DNA of 64,000 bases. Origin: Streptococcus suis (GTDB lineage: Bacteria > Bacillota > Bacilli > Lactobacillales > Streptococcaceae). The stretch covers positions 1-64,000 of the forward strand of contig NZ_JAMWEL010000011.1 of the NCBI RefSeq assembly GCF_024509555.1. Reading direction: 5' to 3'. Below the pieces are notes generated by a model. That model was not told where the DNA came from. It was given only the letters and a program-made list of their open reading frames with translations, and ran no database searches. The translations under genes were made by a program, and so were the position numbers. Of the stretch, positions 6,389 through 13,452 are shown piece by piece (within the stretch, counting starts at the first letter, position 1; each line of letters opens with the position of its first letter).

Positions 6389-9300
6389 ATGAAAAAGAAA
6401 ATCTACTGGAAGGATATGAGGCAATCTTTGCTTTCTTCCAAGGGACGTTTTTTATCCATTTTTAGCCTGATGATGCTAGGAGCACTAGCATTGACAGGTT
6501 TGAAAGTAACAGCTCCAAATATGGAAAAAACTGCCCAAAGCTATATCGCTGACCATAGGACAATGGATTTGGCTGTCATTTCAGGTCTGGGAATCAGCCA
6601 GACTGACCTGGACGAATTGGCATCCATTAAAGGTGCGACAGTAGAGGCCGGCCATTTTAAGGATGTAGTAGCCAAGAAACATCAGACTGCCATTCGGCTA
6701 TTTTCAGCGCCAAAATTTATTTCTACCTATAAATTATTAGAAGGTAAACTCCCGAGCAAGAAGGACCAGATAGCACTCTCTCCTTCCCTACAAGCAAGTT
6801 ACAAATTGGGTGACACCTTTCAGGTGACTGAGCCAGATAAGGATGGGACTGTTTTGACCCAAACTACCTTTACAGTTGTTGGTTTTGTGGCTTCGTCAGA
6901 AATTTGGGACAATGAAACCATGGGACTGGCCGCAAGTGGAAATGGACAACTGGCTGGCTATGGGGTGGTGAGCAAGGACAGCTTCCAATCAGAAGTCTAC
7001 ACAATCGCACGGCTTGCTTATGATGATTTGAAAGACCTGCCCTATTATAGCCAGGCCTATCAGGAGGAACTGGACCAACATCAAGAAGACCTAGAAAAGC
7101 TATTAGCAAACAACGATGAACAACGCTTGTCTAGTATTCAATCTGAAGGGCAAGCGGAAATTTCCCAAGGAGAAAAAGACATTGCCCAAGCCCAATCTCA
7201 GCTTGACCAAGCAGCAGAAGACTTGGCGACTGGTCAGGAACAAGTCGCAAGTGGTCGCAGTGAGTTTGCGCGTGGCAGGGCCAAACTAGTTCAATCGGAA
7301 ATGGAATTGCGAACCATCCTGGCCCAATTGTTGCAAACCAAATTTCAATTAGAAGAAAGCAAAAAAGAACTGGATAGCCAGAAGGCTAAACTAGACCAAA
7401 CCAAATCCTTCTTGGACGGAAGTCATACCGAACTACTTCAAAGGGTGCAACAATTGGAGAGCGCAAAACAAGAACTAGATACGCAGAATACCCAACTCAG
7501 TCAATCTGCCTCAGAAATATCAACCGGTCGTTCCAATTGGTACCAAGGACAAGAAGCACTCAACCAGCAAATTGCTAGTCAGGTCCAGGCAGGACAGACC
7601 TTATCTGACTATTCAGATTTACTGGCTAGACAGGAAGCTTTGGATACTGAAAAAGCTCGTCTAGACCAACTTGAAGCTGACTATGAGCAAGCTCACCAAT
7701 CCTATATCAATAACTATGACTACTATCAATCCAAGGTTATAGAATATGAAAATAGTTTAGCTGATTATCAAACCTGGAACCAGGAATACCAAACTGGACT
7801 AGCTCAGTACCAAGCTGGTTTTGCTCAATATGAGCAAGGATTGGCGGCCTATCATAAGGGAGTATCGGATTATGAATGGGGTGTCAGCCAACTGGAATCT
7901 TCTGACTTGACCTTACGTCAAGAAGAACTCCGCTTGGATGAAGCTGACAAGGAATTGACTCAAGCTCAATCCCAATTGTCCGAAAAACAGACAGAAGCCA
8001 ACCAAGAAATTAGTCAGGCCCAAACAGAGATTGCCCAGGCCAAGTCCGACCTGAGCAAGCTAGAAAAATCACCTTATCAAATTTACACCAGATCCAGCCT
8101 ACCTGGTGGTGATGGCTACACAACTTATAGCAATGCGACCAAGTCCATCGCAGCAGTAGGCAATGTCTTTCCAGTAGTTCTCTACCTAGTCGCAGCTCTT
8201 GTCACCTTTACAACCATGGCTCGTTTTGTCGATGAGGAGCGGACCCAGTCAGGCATTTTCAAGGCCCTTGGCTATACCAATAGGCAAATCATGGCCAAGT
8301 TCCTTCTATATGGCCTAGCAGCTGGCCTAGTTGGTACTCTTGTCGGCATCCTTGCGGGAAATCTTGTCCTATCACCTATCATTTCGAGCATTATCACGCA
8401 GACGACGGTGATCGGACCTGCCAAGCTCCACTTTTATCCACTTTGGACAGGCCTAGCCCTATTGCTTTCTTTGATTTCCTCCGTTTTGCCTGCCTATTTG
8501 GTGGCCCAGAGAGAATTGACCGAGAAACCTGCTCAGTTGCTCCTTCCCAAACCTCCAGCTGCAGGCTCTAGCATTTGGCTAGAAAAATGGCCAGCTATCT
8601 GGTCCCGCTTGAGCTTTACCCACAAGGTGACTGCCCGCAATATCTTTCGTTACAAGCTCCGCATGCTCATGACCATCTTCGGTGTGGCAGGCACGGTCGC
8701 CCTCCTTTTCGGCGGCTTAGGCATTCGCTCCTCCATTTCAGGAGTAGTCCAACGGCAGTTTGGGGAACTCATTCATTATGATCTGTTGGTGGTGGAAAAT
8801 AGCAGAGCAGATGAGGAGGACTTAGACAAATTAACAGCCTTTCTCCAGTCGGATCAGGTTGGTCAATCCTTGCCAGTGGCTTTTGAACAGCTCAGTCAAA
8901 CAGTGGAAACTAGTGGCCAGAGAAAAAATATTTCCATTGGACTGTATATTTCAGACCGTCAGGACTTGGGAAATCTAGTCAGTCTTGAAAATTCTTCTGG
9001 CAAAGCTATCCAGCTGAGTGGCAGGGGCATTGTCCTCACGGAAAAACTAGCCCAAATCTACGGTGTCAGTGTCGGGGATAAAATAGGACTTACTCTGGAA
9101 GATAAGGAAGTGCAAGTCAGGGTCGCAGCTGTGGCGGATATGTATGCCGGGCACTTCATCTATATGACTAGAGGTTACTACGAGCAAGTGACCGGCAAGC
9201 AAAAGACAGCCAATGCCTATCTGGTGCAACTGAAAAATGATAAGACAGGTCATGTTCAGAAACTGGCTAGCCAGCTTTTAGCCATGCCAGCAGTCAAAAG

Positions 9301-9754
9301 TCTGGTGCAAAATACCTCGCTTATGGCTATGCTCACTACCATTGCAGGTTCACTTCAGACTATTATGACCATTCTGGTCCTTCTGTCAATCTTGCTTGGC
9401 TTGGTTATTCTTTACAACCTTACAATTATCAATATGTCTGAGCGGATTCGAGAACTGTCTACTATAAAAGTCTTAGGCTTCCATAATCGGGAGGTGACCA
9501 TGTATATCTATCGGGAAACCATTGTCTTGTCTATAATCGGAATTGTGGTCGGACTAGTAGGTGGGATATATCTGCACAGGTTGCTCCTTGAAATGATTGG
9601 GTCTGATAGCATTCGATTTAATCCCACTGTCGGACTGGAAGTGTATATCATTCCAGTAGTGGCTATTATCGGAATTCTGGCAGCCCTTGGCATCTATGTC
9701 AACCACCATCTGAGAAAAGTGGACATGCTGGAAGCCTTGAAGTCGGTTGATTAG
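6389..9754 (+). CDS. Large FtsX-like ABC permease with long extracytoplasmic coiled coil
   Basis: An 1121-aa membrane protein. An N-terminal helix (about 20-40) is followed by a MacB-like periplasmic-type domain, then about 330 residues (about 235-565) of coiled coil dense in Gln, Glu, Leu and Ser with repeats such as YQAGFAQYEQGLAAYHKG. Two FtsX domains follow, each with three to four membrane helices; the first holds FVDEERTQSGIFKALGYTNRQI and the second SERIRELSTIKVLGFHNREV. Partner ATPase is the gene just upstream. Start ATG 6389 fits a GGGTGA site; the GTG at 6377 that overlaps the ATPase stop is the alternative. Similar giant permeases with coiled-coil inserts are common in Firmicutes but their substrates are mostly unknown. 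Confidence 0.85.
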   Translation: MKKKIYWKDMRQSLLSSKGRFLSIFSLMMLGALALTGLKVTAPNMEKTAQSYIADHRTMDLAVISGLGISQTDLDELASIKGATVEAGHFKDVVAKKHQTAIRLFSAPKFISTYKLLEGKLPSKKDQIALSPSLQASYKLGDTFQVTEPDKDGTVLTQTTFTVVGFVASSEIWDNETMGLAASGNGQLAGYGVVSKDSFQSEVYTIARLAYDDLKDLPYYSQAYQEELDQHQEDLEKLLANNDEQRLSSIQSEGQAEISQGEKDIAQAQSQLDQAAEDLATGQEQVASGRSEFARGRAKLVQSEMELRTILAQLLQTKFQLEESKKELDSQKAKLDQTKSFLDGSHTELLQRVQQLESAKQELDTQNTQLSQSASEISTGRSNWYQGQEALNQQIASQVQAGQTLSDYSDLLARQEALDTEKARLDQLEADYEQAHQSYINNYDYYQSKVIEYENSLADYQTWNQEYQTGLAQYQAGFAQYEQGLAAYHKGVSDYEWGVSQLESSDLTLRQEELRLDEADKELTQAQSQLSEKQTEANQEISQAQTEIAQAKSDLSKLEKSPYQIYTRSSLPGGDGYTTYSNATKSIAAVGNVFPVVLYLVAALVTFTTMARFVDEERTQSGIFKALGYTNRQIMAKFLLYGLAAGLVGTLVGILAGNLVLSPIISSIITQTTVIGPAKLHFYPLWTGLALLLSLISSVLPAYLVAQRELTEKPAQLLLPKPPAAGSSIWLEKWPAIWSRLSFTHKVTARNIFRYKLRMLMTIFGVAGTVALLFGGLGIRSSISGVVQRQFGELIHYDLLVVENSRADEEDLDKLTAFLQSDQVGQSLPVAFEQLSQTVETSGQRKNISIGLYISDRQDLGNLVSLENSSGKAIQLSGRGIVLTEKLAQIYGVSVGDKIGLTLEDKEVQVRVAAVADMYAGHFIYMTRGYYEQVTGKQKTANAYLVQLKNDKTGHVQKLASQLLAMPAVKSLVQNTSLMAMLTTIAGSLQTIMTILVLLSILLGLVILYNLTIINMSERIRELSTIKVLGFHNREVTMYIYRETIVLSIIGIVVGLVGGIYLHRLLLEMIGSDSIRFNPTVGLEVYIIPVVAIIGILAALGIYVNHHLRKVDMLEALKSVD

Positions 9755-9815
9755 GGAGTGGGAAAGACATCCATGATGGCTCCGCCCTCACCCACAGAAT
9801 AATGAAAACGAACAT

Positions 9816-9853
9816 AAAGCCCTCACTAGGTGTATAATCTTAGTGAGGGCTTT
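9816..9853 (+). ncRNA. Perfect 13-bp hairpin at the left side of the IS110 element
   Basis: AAAGCCCTCACTA (9816-9828) pairs exactly with TAGTGAGGGCTTT (9841-9853). The loop contains TG-TATAAT (9833-9838), a possible -10 that would start an RNA at about 9846 running to the transposase start. It could be a terminator for the upstream permease (the T run is only three long) or part of the IS110 guide (bridge) RNA region. The second reading is inference. Confidence 0.45.
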
Positions 9854-10003
9854 GTGGTTGACGAGTTAATGATGTTAGTCATCGCGGGAAAAACTAACCC
9901 ACTCTACTGACGAGCACCCCAAAATATGCGATAGGCATGAGTATAAAAATACGACTAAAATTCGGTAGATAAGCTCTCTAATTTTTAGAAGGAGGGAATT
10001 ATC

Positions 10004-11176
10004 ATGGATGTTCTCTATCAATCTTGTGCAGGTATTGATGTCCATCAAGCCAATATTGTTGTCTGTATCCTACACGGACCACTCACCTCAACTCGTCCAA
10101 AGCGTGAGATGGCTACGTTTGATACAACGACTAAAGGCCTACGTGCTTGCCACGATTTTCTCAGTCAATTTCATGTGGAAGCTGTTGGTATGGAAAGCAC
10201 AGGTGTTTATTGGCGACCTGTCTGGCATGCTCTATGTGATGACTTCAAGTTGATACTCGCTCAACCAGCCCACATGAAGGCTATTCCAGGTCAGAAAACC
10301 GACAAGAAGGATGCTCACTGGATAGCCAAATTAACACGGATTGGTCTGCTTCCTCGGAGTTTCGTTCCCGATGAAACCATTCAAGAATTGAGGGAGTTGA
10401 CCAGACAACGAAAACATTATGTGGAAAGTCGCAATCGAGAAACCAACCGTATCCATAAAATTCTTCAGTCAGGTGGCATCAAGCTAACAACCTATATCGA
10501 AGATATTATGGGGCTATCTGGTCGCAATCTCCTTCAGCTACTGGTTGATGGGACGCCTATTACACCTCGTATTGTCCATCAATCAGTTTACACCAGCTTG
10601 AAGAAGAAAGTGCCGCAGCTTCTGGAAGCCTTGGATGGCTATTTTTCTGACCATCACCGCTTCATGTTAAAGCAGTCCTTAGAGATTTATGATTTTTATC
10701 AGAAGCAGATTGAGTTGTTGGAAGAGCGAATGAATGTCTATCTATCACAATATGAAAACCATGTAGAAATATTGGATTCCATCCCAGGCATTGATGTCAT
10801 TACAGCTTCTGTTATTATTTCTGAGGTTGGTGTTGACATGAGTCAGTTTCCCACTGCTGGACATTTAGCTTCTTGGGCTGGACTTTGTCCAGGTAATAAT
10901 GAGAGTGCTGGTAAAAAACGAAGTACTAAGATTCGACACGGAAATTCTTATTTGAAGAAATGTTTATGCCAAGCCGCTTTCGCTGTCAAAAAACAAAAAG
11001 GAAGTCCTCTAGCAGACCGATTTTATCAGATTCAAAGTCGGCGTGGTTCACAAAAAGCAACAATTGCACTCGCACATCAATTATTAAAAATAGCTTATAT
11101 CCTCTTAAAAGAGCAGATAACGTATCCTGAATTTTTAGCACAGAAAAAGACTACTAGGGACGAGCTAGTAGCCTAA
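10004..11176 (+). mobile_element. IS110-family element with intact transposase (DEDD)
   Basis: The 390-aa transposase is full length. The N-terminal RuvC-like DEDD domain starts AGIDVHQANIVVC and contains GMESTGVYW and KTDKKDAHWIAKL. A central coiled coil follows, and the C-terminal Transposase_20 domain has LDSIPGIDVITA and LASWAGLCPGNNESAGK, including the conserved Ser nucleophile. A GAAGGAGGGAATT site precedes ATG 10004. The span given is the coding region; IS110 elements usually lack clear terminal repeats, so the ends cannot be fixed from one copy. Non-coding DNA of about 240 bp lies upstream (9760-10003) and about 60-90 bp downstream; in this family it can encode a guide RNA. A 7-bp palindrome CTACTAG/CTAGTAG overlaps the end of the gene (11151-11172). 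Confidence 0.9.
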
Positions 11177-11231
11177 CATAAAAATTTTTTTCGCTTTGAT
11201 TATATCATAGGGAGGGAGTTTTTGCATTCTT

Positions 11232-11255
11232 TTGAGTTTTCGTATAAGAACTCAA
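11232..11255. repeat. Small inverted repeat right of the IS
   Basis: TTGAGTT (11232-11238) / AACTCAA (11249-11255), perfect 7-bp arms with a 10-base loop. Confidence 0.5.
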
Positions 11256-11265
11256 GTGGTCTAAA

Positions 11266-11375
11266 AAGAGTTCGTCTTCCCACCCCCGCACAGTTGATTA
11301 GGTTGGATTTGGAGTGTAAAACACGAACAAATCCGCCAATCAACCACTGCGCTGAGATGTTGACACGAACTCTAA
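11266..11375. repeat. Palindromic repeat element of about 105 bp
   Basis: Nested inverted repeats: outer AGAGTTCGT and ACGAACTCT; inner GTTGATTaGG..GGATTT against AAATCCgCCaATCAAC. The whole unit can fold into one long imperfect hairpin. Reading frames are open on both strands here but have no ribosome binding site and no protein-like composition. It looks like a miniature or REP-like chromosomal repeat. The DNA 11177-11553 otherwise holds no gene. Confidence 0.5.
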
Positions 11376-11486
11376 GAAGTGGCTTTGGACTTTTTGCCCA
11401 GCCTCTAACCCAAGCCAGAAAACACGAAAGCGAGGACGGTCTGTATAGATAACTAATTTGAAATATGAGAAACACAGCTATAAAGC

Positions 11487-11517
11487 AAAAAAATCCTAGT
11501 GTATCTAGGATTTTTTT
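11487..11517. terminator. Bidirectional terminator
   Basis: AAATCCTAG (11491-11499) / CTAGGATTT (11505-11513), flanked by an A run and a T run, so it works in either direction. Confidence 0.7.
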
Positions 11518-11538
11518 GCAAATATAAGTCTAGAAATA

Positions 11539-11547
11539 TGCTATAAT
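11539..11547 (+). promoter_or_regulatory. Extended -10 of a leaderless transcript
   Basis: TGC-TATAAT with TATAAT at 11542-11547; only six bases (CATTTC) separate it from ATG 11554, so transcription should start at or within a base or two of the A of the start codon. Confidence 0.6.
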
Positions 11548-11553
11548 CATTTC

Positions 11554-12861
11554 ATGAAAAAAATAAGTGAATTAGGACTAACTGGCAGAAAGTTAGTTGG
11601 TGAAGGTCTTATTTTAGTTCTTGTTGGACTTGGATTTTTAATTGCTGGCTGGCAATTTCCGGGTTTAATTCTTCGGTTCATTCATGCAGGTCTATTCTTT
11701 TTAGCTTTATATGAATTGAGCATGACATTTTTCAGAAAGAAGAAATCGAGTGAAAGTGTCATTGCGCTAGTTGGGAAAGCTGTTCTTTTCGGGATTCTAG
11801 CCAGTCTCGATTTAGCTGTTCAAATTCCCCTCTATTTCGCGGCTATTTTTGTTGGGATTTACCAACTTTTTACAGCTCTTATCAATTTCATCACTTTTTA
11901 CCTATATCGAAAAGATGGGGTACAGCCACGGATTCGCTATTTAATAGATGGAATTTGGTTATCCTTACTAGGTTCAGCTTCCCTATTTGTGTCAGGCACA
12001 CAGCTGGTTGTTCAAACCATTGTTATCGGAGGTTATCTGATCTTGTATGGACTCACCAATTTACGTGATGGCTTCCTGTTTGAAGAAGCAATCGAGCAAC
12101 AGAGTCTAAAGCGACATGTCCGCCTAACCTTCCCCTTGTTCCTTGCAGCCCTCGTACCACGGATGACCCTAGAAAAAGTCAATAATTATTTAGCTGACAA
12201 TAAGGATCAGACGGCTCAATCAGTTTACAATAGTCAAAAAAATATTACAAAAACACCTATTTTAGAAATATTTGTGCATGTAGGTGAAGAGGGTTTTGGA
12301 GCTGTTGGACATGTTGATTTGAGTTACAAAGGACAGGTTTATGGTTATGGTTCATACGATGTCCTGTCTGAGCGTTTGGGTGGTGCGATTGGTGATGGAG
12401 TCTTGTTCAAAGCAGAGCGCCAAGCCTATGTTGACTTCTGCAATCAAGAAGGAATGACCATGTTGGGTTACCAGTTGAGCTTAAGTCCAGAGCAAGAAGA
12501 GGCAATAGAAACTCGATTGGCTGAAATTGATAATCTACTCCTTCCTTGGAATCCAAGTCCTGAAAAAGTATCGAAAACGGCAGATGGACAGCCGATTGAA
12601 ATGTATGCCTATCGATTGAAAGAGGCAATACATGCGGAATTATTCAAATTTAGAAAGTCTAAATTTAAAACCTATTTCGTCCTATCTACTAATTGCGTTC
12701 TTCTGGCTGATTCTGTGATTGGACAGGCTGGAACCGACATACTTGGTATGCGTGGATTTATCGCACCCGGAACCTACCAATCTTACTTGGATCAGGAATA
12801 TGAGAAGCCACATAGTTTAGTGGTTGCGAAGAATATTTATTATCGTAAAGAAAAATCCTAG
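11554..12861 (+). CDS. DUF308/HdeD-like membrane protein fused to permuted papain-like domain
   Basis: A 435-aa protein. Residues about 15-190 have six or seven membrane segments arranged as in DUF308/HdeD proteins. The C-terminal about 210 residues are soluble: ILEIFVHVGEEGFGAVGHVDLSY places a His (GHVDL) early and STNCVLLADSVIG a Cys later, the His-before-Cys order of circularly permuted NlpC/P60 (YiiX/LRAT-like) hydrolases. Catalytic activity is inferred from these two motifs only. No ribosome binding site is seen; an extended -10 ends 6 bases before the ATG. The stop codon is part of the terminator stem. Isolated gene between an IS110 element and the ADP-ribosylglycohydrolase locus, so accessory. 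Confidence 0.75.
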   Translation: MKKISELGLTGRKLVGEGLILVLVGLGFLIAGWQFPGLILRFIHAGLFFLALYELSMTFFRKKKSSESVIALVGKAVLFGILASLDLAVQIPLYFAAIFVGIYQLFTALINFITFYLYRKDGVQPRIRYLIDGIWLSLLGSASLFVSGTQLVVQTIVIGGYLILYGLTNLRDGFLFEEAIEQQSLKRHVRLTFPLFLAALVPRMTLEKVNNYLADNKDQTAQSVYNSQKNITKTPILEIFVHVGEEGFGAVGHVDLSYKGQVYGYGSYDVLSERLGGAIGDGVLFKAERQAYVDFCNQEGMTMLGYQLSLSPEQEEAIETRLAEIDNLLLPWNPSPEKVSKTADGQPIEMYAYRLKEAIHAELFKFRKSKFKTYFVLSTNCVLLADSVIGQAGTDILGMRGFIAPGTYQSYLDQEYEKPHSLVVAKNIYYRKEKS

Positions 12862-12878
12862 TCTCGGCTAGGATTTTT
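12851..12878 (+). terminator. Intrinsic terminator overlapping the stop codon
   Basis: AAAAATCCTAG (12851-12861, ends in the TAG stop) / CTAGGATTTTT (12868-12878). The stem sequence matches the one at 11487-11517. Confidence 0.8.
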
Positions 12879-12951
12879 ACTATCTTTCGTTCAATAAAAT
12901 GGGAAGCTTATTGGCATCTTTGTTTCCAATGGAACAAAGATAATGAATTTA

Positions 12952-13287
12952 TCAATCATTGATTGTTTCAAGTAATAGTCGGATAGCTTGTAATACTTTA
13001 GTTTGTTTTTCTTGAGGAAGCTGAGTAATCACTTCAAAGACTTCACGAGCTTCTGGACTGGCTTCGGAAATCTGAAAATTAAAGAATTGATCGGGAGTGA
13101 CGGACAAGGCTTCCATTATTTTTTCTAAGGTTTCAACTTTAATATTGGAAGACTTTTTCTCCACGTTATGGATATAGTTGGTTCCGAGTTCTGCTTTTTC
13201 GCTGAGTTGTTCTTGACTTAGCTTTTTTTCTTGGCGAAGATATCGAATACGATTTGTAATATGTTCTTGTAATGGGTATTGTTTCAT
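12952..13287 (-). CDS. XRE-family transcriptional regulator
   Basis: A 111-aa protein with an N-terminal HTH_3 domain (residues about 10-62; KKLSQEQLSEKAELGTNYIHNVEKKSSNIKVETLEKIMEAL) and a short helical C-terminus. Start ATG 13287 has CGGAGGAA 6 bases upstream; an extension to 13320 has no site. It is divergent from the ADP-ribosylglycohydrolase operon, and the shared 165-bp region holds the palindrome at 13351-13368. It is therefore a good candidate local repressor of that operon (inference). Confidence 0.88.
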   Translation of the reverse strand: MKQYPLQEHITNRIRYLRQEKKLSQEQLSEKAELGTNYIHNVEKKSSNIKVETLEKIMEALSVTPDQFFNFQISEASPEAREVFEVITQLPQEKQTKVLQAIRLLLETIND

Positions 13288-13350
13288 GAAATTCCTCCGA
13301 AAACTACCAATTGAAAACAAACCACCGTTTTTTGTGGTAAATGATAAAAA

Positions 13351-13384
13351 ATCACTTTACAGAGTGATAAGGATATGGTAGTAT
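13351..13384 (+). promoter_or_regulatory. Promoter with palindromic operator upstream of the ARH operon
   Basis: ATCACT (13351-13356) / AGTGAT (13363-13368) form an inverted repeat centred on TTTACA (13356-13361), which is a -35 with a 17-base spacer to TAGTAT (13379-13384). A site placed over the -35 suggests repression, probably by the divergent XRE protein (inference). A further small hairpin ACCAC/GTGGT lies at 13321-13338. Confidence 0.55.
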
Positions 13385-13452
13385 TATGGATATAGTATAT
13401 AAAAATTATAGAGAAAAAATTCTCTTTTGTCCATAAAAAGAAAGGATAGGCT

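Noticed and set aside
6377..6391. GTG start for the large permease at 6377
   Set aside because: It overlaps the ATPase stop and has a poorer site than ATG 6389; kept only as an alternative.
11200..11475. Overlapping open frames on both strands right of the IS
   Set aside because: They read through a palindromic repeat, so openness on both strands is expected; no ribosome binding site and no protein-like composition.
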